Origin: Nitrospirota bacterium
GTDB taxonomy: Bacteria > Nitrospirota > Thermodesulfovibrionia > UBA6902
DNA length: 39,602 nt
NCBI GenBank assembly: GCA_016208905.1
Contig: JACQXG010000017.1
Coordinates: 1-39,602, forward strand
Reading direction: 5' to 3'
Part shown: in pieces, positions 24,342-33,774 of the stretch
Layout of the letters: each line of letters begins with the position of its first letter
Position numbering within the stretch: position 1 is the first letter of the stretch
The notes under the pieces: model-generated
Databases searched by the model: none
Told to the model about the DNA's origin: nothing
What the model saw: the letters and a program-made list of their open reading frames with translations, nothing else
Position numbers and translations under genes: made by a program

Positions 24342-25903
24342 TGGATATATTGATCAAAGTTGTTCTTCTGGCTGCAGGGCTGATTGTTGGTTTCTTTTCA
24401 GCGTACTTTTATCATAAAGTAAGCACACGCAAAAAAATGGAAGAAGTAGAGGCGAAGGGCGAGAGGTTGTTAGATGAAGCCAGGAAAGAAGCCGATACCA
24501 TAAAAAAGGAAGCGCAGCTTGAGGCCAAGGACACAAGTCTCCGTTTAAAGACCGAGACCGAAAGAGAATTGAAAGAGCACCGTTCTGAGCTGACCCAGCT
24601 CGATAAAAGGCTTAGACAAAGAGAGGAAATGTTTGACCGGAAGTTGGACCAGCTTGACAAGAAGGAGTATCATTTCAACAAAAAAGAAAGAGAAATCAAC
24701 AACAGGGAAAAAGCCTTACAGGACAAAGAGCGTGATTATGAGGCGCTTATGAAGAAACAAAACGAAGTGCTTGAACAGATCTCAAAGATGAGCGTTGAAG
24801 AAGCAAGAACAGAGCTTCTGCAGCGGGTTGAAAATGAATCGAAATTCGAGGCCGCAAAGATAGCAAAACGTGTTGAAGATGAGGTACTGGAGTCTGCCGA
24901 CAGAAAATCCAAGGAGATTTTAAGTCTGGCTATTCAGCGTTATGCCAGTGAATATGTCAGTGATCATACAATTTCTACGGTCAGCCTGCCGAGTGATGAG
25001 ATGAAGGGGAGGATAATCGGCAGAGAAGGCAGAAATATCAGGGCGCTTGAAGCTGCTACCGGAGTTGAGTACATCATCGATGATACCCCGGAAACGGTTT
25101 TGCTGTCATGTTTTGACCCTGTGAGGAGAGAGATAGGAAGAATTTCCCTGGAAAGGCTTATCGCTGACGGGAGAATACACCCTACAAGGATTGAAGAAAT
25201 TGTTGAAAAAGTTAAGAAAGAGATTGAAGCGACTATAAAGGAAGAGGGAGAGAAAGCCATCTTTGACCTTGGACTTCATGGGGTACACCCTGAACTGGTA
25301 AAACTTGTTGGAAGGCTTAAGTACAGGACATCATATGGACAAAATGTCTTAAAGCACTCTATAGAAGTCGCTTACCTGGCAAGTGTTATGGCAGGTGAGC
25401 TGAGAGTGGACCCGAAGCTTGCGAAAAGGGCCGGTATTCTGCATGACATCGGAAAAGCTATTGACCACGAAGTTGAAGGTTCGCATCAGTCAATTGGAGC
25501 TAATATAGCCAAGAAGTACGGAGAGAAAGCAAAGGTCGTCAATGCAATTCAGGTCCATCATGGGGAAGGTGACCCGATAACTGTGGAGGCTTCACTCATA
25601 GCTGCCGCAGACGCCCTTTCTGCTGCTCGACCCGGCGCAAGAAAAGAGACGTTGGGGGATTACATAAAACGCGTCGAGAAATTGGAGGAAATTGCCACAT
25701 CTGTTGAAGGAGTGAATAAATCATATGCGATACAGGCTGGAAGAGAAGTGAGAATTATTGTAAAGCCTGAAGAAGTCAGTGACGAAGTCTGTGCCCAGAT
25801 TTCCAGAGATCTGGCAAAGAAAATAGAAAGTGAACTTACTTATCCGGGACAGATTAAAGTCACAGTGATAAGAGAATCAAGATACGTGGAGTACGCGAAA
25901 TAA
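24341..25903 (+). CDS. rny: Ribonuclease Y
   Basis: A 520-residue membrane-anchored endoribonuclease that starts mRNA decay. The N-terminal helix spans about 6-24, a long charged coiled coil about 28-200, the KH RNA-binding domain is centred on [15 protein letters not shown] (about 222-236), and the HD phosphohydrolase domain has the catalytic His368-Asp369 in [10 protein letters not shown]. Length is exactly typical. GGAGGAG precedes the start. It overlaps rarA by one base and is followed 17 bp later by ymdB, a common rny partner. Confidence 0.97.
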   Translation: MDILIKVVLLAAGLIVGFFSAYFYHKVSTRKKMEEVEAKGERLLDEARKEADTIKKEAQLEAKDTSLRLKTETERELKEHRSELTQLDKRLRQREEMFDRKLDQLDKKEYHFNKKEREINNREKALQDKERDYEALMKKQNEVLEQISKMSVEEARTELLQRVENESKFEAAKIAKRVEDEVLESADRKSKEILSLAIQRYASEYVSDHTISTVSLPSDEMKGRIIGREGRNIRALEAATGVEYIIDDTPETVLLSCFDPVRREIGRISLERLIADGRIHPTRIEEIVEKVKKEIEATIKEEGEKAIFDLGLHGVHPELVKLVGRLKYRTSYGQNVLKHSIEVAYLASVMAGELRVDPKLAKRAGILHDIGKAIDHEVEGSHQSIGANIAKKYGEKAKVVNAIQVHHGEGDPITVEASLIAAADALSAARPGARKETLGDYIKRVEKLEEIATSVEGVNKSYAIQAGREVRIIVKPEEVSDEVCAQISRDLAKKIESELTYPGQIKVTVIRESRYVEYAK

Positions 25904-25920
25904 GCTGATAGCTATAAAAA

Positions 25921-26706
25921 ATGAAAATACTTTTCATTGGCGACATCGTCGGGAAGCCGGGCAGGCAAGCGGTCAAAGAGGGGCTTCCCGGCCTTATCAG
26001 TAAGCTGAAGATTGATTTTGTAATTGCAAATGCCGAAAATGCCGCCGGCGGATTTGGAATAACAAAATCTATAGGGGAAGAACTATTTGCTCTCGGCATT
26101 GATATTTTGACCTCAGGCAATCATATCTGGGACAAAAAGGAAGCTGTCTCATACATCCAGAAAGAAAACAGGCTGTTAAGACCTGCAAACTATCCCTCGG
26201 ACGTCCCTGGGGCGGGCAGCATTGTTATGAATACATCAGCCGGAGAGAAAATTGCCATACTGAATCTTTCCGGCAGAATATTTATGCAGCCACTTGACTG
26301 TCCTTTTCAGATTGCAAAAAGGGAGGTACCTGCGCTAAAGGAGCAGACGAAAGTTGTTATCGTTGATTTTCATGCAGAGGCAACATCCGAGAAATCAGCA
26401 ATCGGGTGGTTCCTCGATGGGGAAGTGAGCGCTGTTTTGGGCTCACATACCCATGTTCAAACGGCTGATGAAAAAATACTGCCTCAGGGCACTGCCTTTA
26501 TTACGGATGTTGGAATGACTGGGCCAACTGACTCTGTTATAGGCGTAAAGAAAGAACAGATAATAAATAAATTTCTAACTCAAATCCCTGTCCGTTTTGA
26601 AACAGCAAGAGGAGAATCCCTGCTTTCATGTGTTGTTGTTGAGGTCAATTCAAAGACAGGGATATCTACTTCAATACAGCGGCTTCAATTTACTTATCCT
26701 GAATAA
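25921..26706 (+). CDS. YmdB-family metallophosphoesterase
   Basis: A 261-residue protein of the TIGR00282 family, with 2',3'-cyclic nucleotide phosphodiesterase activity in Bacillus YmdB. Metal-binding motifs are complete: FIGDIVGKPGR at the start, NAENAAGGFG near 38, SGNHIWDKKE near 66, DFHAEATSEK near 149 and GSHTHVQTAD near 172. It lies 17 bp after rny, its usual neighbour, and probably belongs to the same transcript. The name is that of the Bacillus family, not the unrelated E. coli macrodomain protein. A stem-loop between 26734 and 26771 ends the unit. Confidence 0.93.
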   Translation: MKILFIGDIVGKPGRQAVKEGLPGLISKLKIDFVIANAENAAGGFGITKSIGEELFALGIDILTSGNHIWDKKEAVSYIQKENRLLRPANYPSDVPGAGSIVMNTSAGEKIAILNLSGRIFMQPLDCPFQIAKREVPALKEQTKVVIVDFHAEATSEKSAIGWFLDGEVSAVLGSHTHVQTADEKILPQGTAFITDVGMTGPTDSVIGVKKEQIINKFLTQIPVRFETARGESLLSCVVVEVNSKTGISTSIQRLQFTYPE

Positions 26707-26733
26707 TTTCTGCGGATTTCTATAGTTGAATAT

Positions 26734-26771
26734 ATCTCAAGGAATCCCGAAGAGCCGGGACTCCCTGAGAT
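26734..26771. terminator. Bidirectional terminator between ymdB and the HU gene
   Basis: ATCTCA (26734-26739) pairs with TGAGAT (26766-26771) and TCCCG (26745-26749) with CGGGA (26756-26760), with short internal mismatches. On the plus strand GATTTTAG follows. The two flanking genes converge on it, so it likely serves both. Confidence 0.65.
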
Positions 26772-26783
26772 GATTTTAGAATA

Positions 26784-27056
26784 TTACTTTATTGCTTGTT
26801 TGAGGGCCTTTCCAGCGGAAAATTTCGGAGTCTTGGAAGCAGCAATTTTTATGGCTTCACCTGTTCTGGGGTTGCGGCCTTTTCTTGCTTTTCTTTTTGC
26901 AACGGAAAAAGTTCCGAAGCCGACAAGAGTGACCTTCTTCCCTTTCTTAAGTGATTTAGCAATTGTCCCGGTAAAAGAATCAACGGCTTTTGCAGCAGCT
27001 GCTTTTGATATTTCAGCTCCGGCTGCTACTGCATCAACAAGTTCTGCTTTGGTCAT
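26784..27056 (-). CDS. HU-family DNA-binding protein
   Basis: A 90-residue nucleoid protein. The N-terminus MTKAELVDAVAAGAEISKAAA is followed by the dimer core VTLVGFGTFSVAKRKARKGRNPRTGE, whose RNPRTGE arm inserts into the DNA minor groove. Length and motifs are those of HU rather than IHF. AAAGGAGAG lies 6 bases before the ATG. It is monocistronic. Confidence 0.96.
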   Translation of the reverse strand: MTKAELVDAVAAGAEISKAAAAKAVDSFTGTIAKSLKKGKKVTLVGFGTFSVAKRKARKGRNPRTGEAIKIAASKTPKFSAGKALKQAIK

Positions 27057-27136
27057 AGATTCTCTCCTTTCTTTTTAGAAAATTGTTATGTTTAAAAACA
27101 TCAATGATGAAAGATACCAGCAGGCATGCGCCTTTG

Positions 27137-27892
27137 TCAATACTTTAGTTGTTCAATATAATTTAAAGCTTCTCTCTTTCGCTCTATATTATTATCTTTT
27201 TCGACTACTAGTTCGAAGTGTTTCAATGCCCTGGCTTTCTTGCCGGTTTTGAAGTAGGCCTTTCCTAATTCCCAATGGGCATCTGTATAATCCGGCAGCA
27301 TGCCTATAGCTTTTTTAAACTCTTCAATGGCTGCCTCATCATTATGAGTTTCTAAATAGATCAGTCCCAGGATGTAAACTGCCTTGGGGGAGACAGGGTT
27401 TCTTAAAAGTGCATCCTTGACGGCATTCTCCGCGTTCAAATAATCACCTTTTTTATAATAGGCATAACTCAGATTTGAATAAGCCCATGCTGGTGTAAGG
27501 TATACCGCATTGTCCAAAGCGGCTTTAAAGTATTTAATTGCCTCATCCCAGTTTCCCGTCTCCGAATATAGTACTCCAAGATTATTTATTGCTTCCGAGT
27601 AAGCTGGATCTATAGATAGAGCGCGTTTGTAATAAGATATGGCTTCGGGAAACTTTTTAAATATGCTGCTTATGTATCCCAGATTATAAAGCGCCTCCTT
27701 GTTATGAGGATTTAAGGCAAGGGCTTTCTGAAATTCAATAAATGCTTCATTGACCTGCCCGTTGTCCAAATAAGAGTATCCTATTTTGTTGAGGGTCTCA
27801 GCCTTTTTAATATCTTCCGAGTTTGGAACAGAGGCGCATGAGATTATAAGCAGAACAGAGATAAGGGAATAAACGGCAAAGTTTTTTGTCAA
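27137..27892 (-). CDS. TPR-repeat lipoprotein (PilF/PilW-like)
   Basis: A 251-residue protein. The start is a TTG chosen because AGGAGG lies 7 bases upstream. A lipoprotein signal ends in LIISC with Cys19. About six tetratricopeptide repeats follow (about 32-245), with typical AIxYYKRALSIDP and ALYNLGY elements. It is probably held in the outer membrane facing the periplasm. PilF/PilW pilotins, which help secretin assembly for type IV pili, have this architecture, but so do many unrelated TPR lipoproteins; no pilus gene is adjacent. Confidence 0.85.
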   Translation of the reverse strand: MTKNFAVYSLISVLLIISCASVPNSEDIKKAETLNKIGYSYLDNGQVNEAFIEFQKALALNPHNKEALYNLGYISSIFKKFPEAISYYKRALSIDPAYSEAINNLGVLYSETGNWDEAIKYFKAALDNAVYLTPAWAYSNLSYAYYKKGDYLNAENAVKDALLRNPVSPKAVYILGLIYLETHNDEAAIEEFKKAIGMLPDYTDAHWELGKAYFKTGKKARALKHFELVVEKDNNIERKREALNYIEQLKY

Positions 27893-27989
27893 AGAATAAC
27901 CTCCTGATAGGCTAAGTTACCAGAAAAGCTTAAAAGAATTCAACTAATTTAAATCCAAACTGCTTTTTTCGGCAATTCGAGTGCGGAAA

Positions 27990-28655
27990 TTACCTGTGCT
28001 TTTCAACCCCGGCCTTTCTGCAATAATTTTCAATACTGCATTTGCTGCAAATAGGAGATATTGGTTTGCATATGTTCTGGCCGAAGGCGACAAGAAGCCC
28101 GTTTATATCAAGCCAGTATTTGGGCGGCAGTATTTTTCTCAGTGCAAATTCTGTCTGCTCCGGAGTCTTTGTTTTAACATACCCCCATCTGTTTGTTATC
28201 CTGTGGACGTGCGTATCGACGCATATTCCCGGTTTTTTGTAACCGAGAGTGAGGACCAGGTTTGCGGTCTTCCGTCCTACGCCTTTAAGTTTAAGCAACT
28301 CATCCAGATCATCGGGGACCTTTGAATCATAATTATTTATTATTACCCTGCATAGTTCCCTGATTCTGCCTGCCTTAATCTTATAAAAACCAACCGGATA
28401 AATTGTCTTTTCAATCTTTCCGACAGTCAGCTTTGATAATGATTCGATATCAGGGGCCATTTTAAAGAGTCTCTCTGAAGCTTCACCTGTAGTCTTGTCC
28501 TGAGTCCGGAGACTTAACATGCAGGATATAAGCACTTTGAAAGGGTCTCTGTTTTTTTGGTCCTGTTTGACCATATTCTCAAGCCACGGTACATCAAGAC
28601 TTTTTACCTGATGTTTTAATGTTATTAACGCCTTATGTATATTGCCGGCATTCAT
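27990..28655 (-). CDS. nth: Endonuclease III
   Basis: A 221-residue base-excision repair glycosylase/AP lyase for oxidised pyrimidines. The helix-hairpin-helix LKGVGRKTA (123-131) contains the catalytic Lys129, and the catalytic Asp147 is in CVDTHV. The 4Fe-4S cluster cysteines are Cys196, Cys203, Cys206 and Cys212, with the canonical 6-2-5 spacing. Length is typical. The gene lies in a minus-strand run with DUF72 upstream and the TPR lipoprotein downstream, separated by gaps of 58-100 bp. Confidence 0.96.
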   Translation of the reverse strand: MNAGNIHKALITLKHQVKSLDVPWLENMVKQDQKNRDPFKVLISCMLSLRTQDKTTGEASERLFKMAPDIESLSKLTVGKIEKTIYPVGFYKIKAGRIRELCRVIINNYDSKVPDDLDELLKLKGVGRKTANLVLTLGYKKPGICVDTHVHRITNRWGYVKTKTPEQTEFALRKILPPKYWLDINGLLVAFGQNICKPISPICSKCSIENYCRKAGVEKHR

Positions 28656-28713
28656 TCTCTTTAGACACGTATATAATTTGCTGTCAGGAAAAAGGCTTGA
28701 AGAACTTATGTCA

Positions 28714-29682
28714 CTACTTTTTCTTTGATGGTTTTTTAGCGGTCTTGAGCGCAGTCTTTTTAGGTTTTTTTACTATGGATTTTCTAACAGTTTTCGTGGT
28801 TGTCCTGGGAGCTGTTTTCTTTACCGCTGTTGCAGCAGTTTTTGGCACGGCAACTTTTTTCTTTGCAGCAGGCTTTTCTTTCTCTGTCTTTTGCTTTACA
28901 AGCTTTGTCTTCAAGGGTTTAGGCTCTGACGGCATGGTCAGCGATTTTGGAATTGTTTTTTCAAGAATTGAAATAAGTTCGAGAGCATTTTTGGGAGCAT
29001 ATGCAAAGGAGTCATTGTTAAAATAACAATATACATCCTTCCCCAGTTTCATATACTCTTTTATTTTTTTTGCGTCTTCTGTCAGTTGATCAGTAGTATA
29101 ATTTGTTGCATAATTACCATCCTCGCCGTGCCTTCGTATATAAACAAAGTCTGCAGTTAACGGTAACTCATTAATAAATTCAGGCCAGTCAGCCATACAG
29201 ACGGCTATATTGGCAGAAGAAAGCAGATTATAGACCTTTTTAACAAGCCAGCTTTTATGCCTGAACTCAAAAACATGACGTACGGGATATTGCTTCAGAT
29301 TTTCCACAAAGTCTTCAAGATTTTTCATATTGAGTTTCAAATTAGGCGGCAACTGCCAGAGAATAACATCCAGTTTTTCCAGAAGCGGGGCAGTGGCATT
29401 AAAAAAAGTTGAAAGCGGGAGTTCAACATCCTTAAGTTTCTTTACATGTGATATAAAACGACTGCCTTTAAGGCAGAATGAGAAATCAGGAGGGGTTTCT
29501 TTATACCATCTTTCAAATGCCTCTTTTTTCAGAAGCCTGTAGAAAGTAACATTTAATTCAATAGAATTAAACTTTGTCATGTAAAATGACAGCCATCTGA
29601 CATGAGGAAGCTCCTCAGGATAAAATGGGCCTCTCCATGAATCATACAAGAATCCGCTGCATCCTATCTTATATCTGGGCAT
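28714..29682 (-). CDS. DUF72 (YecE-like) protein with Lys/Ala-rich C-terminal tail
   Basis: A protein of about 322 residues. The N-terminal ~240 residues are a DUF72 TIM-barrel, with the family start [28 protein letters not shown]-like EFN region, VFEFRHKSW and [15 protein letters not shown]. The ATG at 29682 fits the family; a GTG six codons upstream is possible. The last ~75 residues are low-complexity and very basic (repeated [24 protein letters not shown]), like bacterial histone H1-like tails. DUF72 function is unknown. The tail predicts nucleic-acid binding; it is not part of usual DUF72 proteins, which are about 230-290 residues. Confidence 0.88.
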   Translation of the reverse strand: MPRYKIGCSGFLYDSWRGPFYPEELPHVRWLSFYMTKFNSIELNVTFYRLLKKEAFERWYKETPPDFSFCLKGSRFISHVKKLKDVELPLSTFFNATAPLLEKLDVILWQLPPNLKLNMKNLEDFVENLKQYPVRHVFEFRHKSWLVKKVYNLLSSANIAVCMADWPEFINELPLTADFVYIRRHGEDGNYATNYTTDQLTEDAKKIKEYMKLGKDVYCYFNNDSFAYAPKNALELISILEKTIPKSLTMPSEPKPLKTKLVKQKTEKEKPAAKKKVAVPKTAATAVKKTAPRTTTKTVRKSIVKKPKKTALKTAKKPSKKK

Positions 29683-29747
29683 TTGCAGATAAGTATACAC
29701 TGAAATATTAAAAAATTAAACCCAAAATTCTGTACCTCAAAAAAATT

Positions 29748-30827
29748 TTATTCAATTATCCCTCCACCTATGACTAAATCTCCTTGGTAGAATACCGCGC
29801 TCTGCCCGGAAGCAGGCGCCCATTGAGGGTCGTCAAACTCGATTAATACCCTGTTGTCCTTTAGCGGGTGTATTGTTGAGGGTTTTTCTTTCATCGTAGA
29901 ACGTATTTTAACATGTGCTTTTATTGGGGCTGTAATAGAATCTATGTATATCCAGTTTAAGTCTTTGACTTTAAGATTTTTTCCCATTGCATCATCCCTT
30001 GAACCGACTATTATTGTATTATTTTTATGATTGATATCAACCACATAATTTGGCTTTAATGCTGATATGCCCAGGCCTCTTCTCTGTCCTATGGTGTAAA
30101 AAGCAATCCCTTTATGCTCCCCAAGGACCTTTCCGCTTGTGTCAAAGATCTTGCCCGGCTGGAGCGCCTCAGGTGAAAAATTTTTAATAAAATCAGAATA
30201 GTTATCATCGCCGATAAAGCAGATTTCCTGACTTTCAGCCCTTAATGCATTGGCAAGTCCAATATCTTTTGCAATTTGCCGGGTCTCTTCTTTTTTCATT
30301 TCACCCAGAGGAAAGATGGTCTTTGCAAGCTCCTCTTGCTTCATAACATATAAAACGTAAGATTGGTCTTTTATCGGGTCAATGCCTTTTTTCAGCAACC
30401 GGCGATTACCTCCCTGACCCCTGACCCCTGACCCCTGGCTTTCTATCCTTGCATAATGCCCTGTTGATATAAAATCGGCATCCCGTTCTTTGGCCTTCTT
30501 GAGGAGAAAATCAAATTTTATATATTTATTGCACAATATACAGGGATTTGGAGTAACCCCTTTGATATAGGATTCACAAAATGTTTCAATCACATGACTG
30601 TAGAAAGCATCACGAACATCTGCAGTGTAATGCTTTATCCCGATCTTATTTGCAACAGATTTGGCAAGCTCGATAGTTTCAAGAGAACAGCAGGCATTGG
30701 ATGAGCTCAAGTCCCTCCGGTCCCAGAGTTCAAAACTAAGCCCAATTACATCAAATCCCTGTTTCTTCAACAAATACGCGGCAACAGAGGAATCAACCCC
30801 GCCGCTCATGGCGACTATGACTTTCAT
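29748..30827 (-). CDS. mnmA: tRNA-specific 2-thiouridylase MnmA
   Basis: A 359-residue enzyme that places sulfur on U34 of Lys, Glu and Gln tRNAs. The PP-loop is SGGVDSS (8-14). The catalytic Cys pair is Cys96 (NPCILCN) and Cys203 (EICFIGDDNY). The C-terminal domain has TIGQRRGLGI and SGQSAVFY. An insertion SQGSGVRGQGG (130-140) is encoded by three copies of a 7-bp repeat, in a loop between conserved segments. The domain architecture is otherwise normal. The sulfur donor (an IscS/Tus-type relay) is not encoded nearby. Confidence 0.96.
   Translation of the reverse strand: MKVIVAMSGGVDSSVAAYLLKKQGFDVIGLSFELWDRRDLSSSNACCSLETIELAKSVANKIGIKHYTADVRDAFYSHVIETFCESYIKGVTPNPCILCNKYIKFDFLLKKAKERDADFISTGHYARIESQGSGVRGQGGNRRLLKKGIDPIKDQSYVLYVMKQEELAKTIFPLGEMKKEETRQIAKDIGLANALRAESQEICFIGDDNYSDFIKNFSPEALQPGKIFDTSGKVLGEHKGIAFYTIGQRRGLGISALKPNYVVDINHKNNTIIVGSRDDAMGKNLKVKDLNWIYIDSITAPIKAHVKIRSTMKEKPSTIHPLKDNRVLIEFDDPQWAPASGQSAVFYQGDLVIGGGIIE
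30414..30434. repeat. Three tandem 7-bp repeats inside mnmA
   Basis: CTGACCC occurs three times in a row (30414-30420, 30421-30427, 30428-30434). On the coding strand (GGGTCAG) it yields a Gly/Gln/Ser-rich insertion. Three 7-bp units add 21 bp, so the frame is kept; gain or loss of one unit would break it. Confidence 0.85.
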
Positions 30828-30970
30828 AACAGATTTATTCTATCACAGCCGCTATTCTTATAAGTCTCTTGCAAATGTCCTCAAGTCTGTCTAAAATTTT
30901 TTCAGGAGCATAAAATATATGTAGATTAAATATACTAAAGATGACATATTTTTAATTCCTGCTTCTGAAA

Positions 30971-31627
30971 ATGACTAAAAAGAAAAGAGACAGATCCGGT
31001 TTTAATGAAATCAAGAGGCTCTCATTCCCTATTGACGAAAGAAAGCATTCATGGCTTAAGTTGTTACTGGATGGTTATCATATTGTTGATAAAGGAATAG
31101 CCAAGGCAATTGAAAAAGAAAAAAAGAAAGGCAGGAAGCCAGCCTGTACTAAAGGGTGTTCTCACTGCTGCAGCACTCATCAGGATATTCCCGTTTATCC
31201 ACTGGAAATTGTAGGCATCTCATGGTATGTAACTGAAAAATTGGCTGGTGACGTTAGAGATGTTCTTAAAAAGCAGCTCTTCAGTTTTAATAAAAATGAC
31301 TCCTGCCCCTTCCTCATCGACGGCGCCTGCTCAATACATCCAATGCGGCCAATGGCATGCAGGCAGTTTAACGTCTTTGGCAAGCCCTGCGAAGAAGGGG
31401 AAGACGCCTATTACACAAGGCGCGAAGATGTGCTGGATCCTGTAAAGAAGCATGTTGATCAGGCATTTTTCATAATGCTGCCTTTTTATGGAGTAGAAAA
31501 AGAGTCGGAACGGATTAAAATTATTGAGAATGGGGCATTTCACAAAATGGTCAAAGAACTTCAAGCCTGCAACTGGAAGGAACTTGCCGGGAAGATGGAG
31601 AGACGGGACAGAAGAACAGAAGAGTAA
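30971..31627 (+). CDS. YkgJ-family cysteine cluster protein
   Basis: A 218-residue soluble protein. Two Cys groups define the family: CTKGCSHCC (59-67) and SCPFLIDGACSIHPMRPMACRQF (Cys112, Cys120, Cys130), expected to bind zinc or an Fe-S cluster. The first ~55 residues are basic and helical. The biochemical role of the family is not established. It precedes selA by 63 bp on the same strand, but there is no known link to selenium metabolism. Confidence 0.85.
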   Translation: MTKKKRDRSGFNEIKRLSFPIDERKHSWLKLLLDGYHIVDKGIAKAIEKEKKKGRKPACTKGCSHCCSTHQDIPVYPLEIVGISWYVTEKLAGDVRDVLKKQLFSFNKNDSCPFLIDGACSIHPMRPMACRQFNVFGKPCEEGEDAYYTRREDVLDPVKKHVDQAFFIMLPFYGVEKESERIKIIENGAFHKMVKELQACNWKELAGKMERRDRRTEE

Positions 31628-31690
31628 CAGAACATGAGTTCTATTGCAATATTTTTGACATTTAATATTTTAATTGTATATAAATAACAC

Positions 31691-33085
31691 ATGAGAATTC
31701 AGCAAAAACTCTCCCAGTTACCGCAGGTCAATGAGTGTTTGATGAGTCCCCATGGACAAAAGTGGCTTGAGTCTCATTATAGAGCTATTGTCATCCGTTC
31801 AATTAGAGAGGTAATTGATTCGAAGCGTAAAGAGATACTTGCCGGCGCAGACCCTGAAATAACCATTGATGCTATTGCAGCTGAAATTGAAAAGGCAATC
31901 AAAAAACATTCTGCATATAAGCTGCGGCCCCTTATAAATGCGTCAGGAGTTATTATCCACACTAACCTTGGCAGGGCTATACTTTCTGACAGGGCCATCG
32001 AAAATGTTGTGGCTAATGCAGGAGGATATTCTAACCTCGAATATGATATTTCCAAAGGCAAGAGGGGCAAGAGATACTCCCATATAAAGGATATTATCAG
32101 GGAACTGACCGGTGCCGAGGACGCGATAGTTGTGAATAATAATGCTGCAGCTGTGCTGATCTGTCTCGATACCTTTGCAAAAGGAAAGGAAGTCATCGTG
32201 TCACGCGGGGAACTTGTTGAGATAGGGGGTTCCTTCAGGATACCGGCAGTCATGCAGGCAAGCGGCGCGGTCCTGAGAGAAGTAGGCACAACAAACAAGA
32301 CGCATTTGTCAGATTATGAAAATGCCGTTTGCGGCAACACAGGGCTTCTGATGAAGGTCCATCAGAGCAATTACAAGGTGATCGGCTTTACCGAAGAAGT
32401 CCCGGTAGAAAAGCTTGTGAAGCTGGGAAAGGATTTCAATATCCCGGTTATCGATGACCTCGGCAGCGGGTGCCTGATCAGTCTTGAGAAGTTCAGGTTG
32501 TACGGGGAACCGACTGTGCAGGAGGTAATCAGGCAGGGCGCGGACCTTGTGACATTCAGCGGAGACAAACTCCTCGGCGGTCCGCAGGCGGGTATCATTG
32601 TCGGGAAGGAAAAACTGATACAGGAAATCCAGAAGAACCCCATGCTCAGGGCGCTGCGTATTGATAAAATGACCTTTGCCGCGCTTGAGGCAACCTTTAT
32701 GCAGTATCTTGATGAAGAAAAGGCGCTGAAGGAAATCCCCACTATAAGGATGTTGACGCAGCCGGTTGAGGTGATAAGAAAAAGGGCAGGGAAGATACTT
32801 GCTTCATTAAAGAAGTCCCTTTCAGGTCAGGCGGACATGAATATCGTCCCTGATCAATCCCGCGCCGGAGGCGGCTCACTTCCGGAGACGGATTTCCCAA
32901 CATATGCCGTATCTGTTAAACCGTCAGGGATTTCTGTCAATGCGCTTGAAGAGAGATTACGGCTGGGCAATCCACCGGTAATAGCGAGGATACAGGGCGA
33001 CGTGCTGCTTGTTGATGCGAGGACTATTCAGGACAGGGAAGTGAGGACGTTGGTACGATGCGTTATTGCTGCCATAATCAATTAA
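31691..33085 (+). CDS. selA: L-seryl-tRNA(Sec) selenium transferase
   Basis: A 464-residue PLP enzyme that turns Ser-tRNA(Sec) into selenocysteyl-tRNA(Sec) with selenophosphate. The PLP-linked Lys is Lys293 in TFSGDKLLGGPQAG. Other family segments are LINASGVIIHTNLGRA (81-96), ELTGAEDAIVVNNNAAAV and VIDDLGSG. The N-terminal domain (about 1-75), which binds the tRNA elbow, is present. Its presence with selB predicts a host that decodes UGA as selenocysteine. The start lacks a clear ribosome-binding site. selD, selC and selenoproteins are not in the window. Confidence 0.97.
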   Translation: MRIQQKLSQLPQVNECLMSPHGQKWLESHYRAIVIRSIREVIDSKRKEILAGADPEITIDAIAAEIEKAIKKHSAYKLRPLINASGVIIHTNLGRAILSDRAIENVVANAGGYSNLEYDISKGKRGKRYSHIKDIIRELTGAEDAIVVNNNAAAVLICLDTFAKGKEVIVSRGELVEIGGSFRIPAVMQASGAVLREVGTTNKTHLSDYENAVCGNTGLLMKVHQSNYKVIGFTEEVPVEKLVKLGKDFNIPVIDDLGSGCLISLEKFRLYGEPTVQEVIRQGADLVTFSGDKLLGGPQAGIIVGKEKLIQEIQKNPMLRALRIDKMTFAALEATFMQYLDEEKALKEIPTIRMLTQPVEVIRKRAGKILASLKKSLSGQADMNIVPDQSRAGGGSLPETDFPTYAVSVKPSGISVNALEERLRLGNPPVIARIQGDVLLVDARTIQDREVRTLVRCVIAAIIN

Positions 33086-33137
33086 CAAACACGATTAAGT
33101 ATCTCAAGTGCGCGGACCTTTTTTTATATGCAGATAA

Positions 33138-33443
33138 TCAGGCTGCTCCTTTTTCCTGCTTCACACGTTCATGCAGCCAGATCTTTATCAAGGCTCCTCT
33201 ATCAACACCAATCGTCTGACGTATTTCATCAATTTCGTTTACCAGGGTTTCAGCAACAATCGTCTGACGTATTTCATCAATTTCGTTTACCAGGGTTTCA
33301 GCAATATCTATTGTGATGCGCACTTTTTTCCTAGTGCGCATAATTGTCGCTTTTGACATATCTATAAGATCATGAATGTCCTCTCCCTTGTCAAACCGCT
33401 GATCAAACTCTTTTGTGTCCTTGGCCGGCATTTTCTTTTTCAT
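33138..33443 (-). CDS. CopG/BrnA-type antitoxin with an internal 16-residue duplication
   Basis: A 101-residue protein. The N-terminal part EFDQRFDKGEDIHDLIDMSKA is typical of antitoxins paired with BrnT toxins, and the C-terminal half is a ribbon-helix-helix: strand KVRITIDI, helix A, then DRGALIKIWLHERV. Helix A (AETLVNEIDEIRQTI) is present twice in tandem because of an exact 48-bp duplication. An extra helix may disturb the dimer fold and DNA binding. It overlaps the 3' end of the toxin gene by 41 bp; Met5 is an alternative start. Toxin-first order is normal for brnTA. Confidence 0.85.
   Translation of the reverse strand: MKKKMPAKDTKEFDQRFDKGEDIHDLIDMSKATIMRTRKKVRITIDIAETLVNEIDEIRQTIVAETLVNEIDEIRQTIGVDRGALIKIWLHERVKQEKGAA
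33209..33304. repeat. Exact 48-bp tandem duplication in the antitoxin gene
   Basis: 33209-33256 and 33257-33304 are identical (start CAATCGTCTGACG, end GGGTTTCAGCAA). The unit is 16 codons, so the reading frame is preserved. Confidence 0.95.
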
Positions 33444-33693
33444 ATAACTTCACCTCCTTTGACCTCGATCGTCTCACTGAAATGATTCGGGACGTGTCCT
33501 CTCTCATGGTATAAACACATGTCCATAGTTTCCCCTGAAACTGTCCAATAATGATACAGCGGTCCTCAACAGGATGTGGCGCATAAATTTCTATACGAAG
33601 CTCATCGTGCCATAACCCCCTTGCTGTTTGAAAATCAATGCCGTGTTTATTCCTGTTTGACTCGCTCTTTGCGGGATCCCATTCGAATTTCAT
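33403..33693 (-). CDS. brnT: BrnT-family ribonuclease toxin
   Basis: A 96-residue protein of the RelE-like BrnT family. The N-terminal KFEWDPAKSESNRNKHGIDF is the family hallmark, followed by ARGLWHDE, then RCIIIGQFQGKLWTCVYTMR and ISVRRSRSKEVKLYE. BrnT toxins cut RNA and are neutralised by a ribbon-helix-helix partner, here the overlapping downstream gene. The pair sits between selA and selB and is transcribed against both. The toxin appears intact while the antitoxin carries a duplication. Confidence 0.93.
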   Translation of the reverse strand: MKFEWDPAKSESNRNKHGIDFQTARGLWHDELRIEIYAPHPVEDRCIIIGQFQGKLWTCVYTMREDTSRIISVRRSRSKEVKLYEKENAGQGHKRV

Positions 33694-33774
33694 GCTTTAT
33701 AATTACATATTTTGTACAGTTATGCAACAGATATTATGCATATATATTTAAAAAAGAAAGTTTTTTCTATAGAT

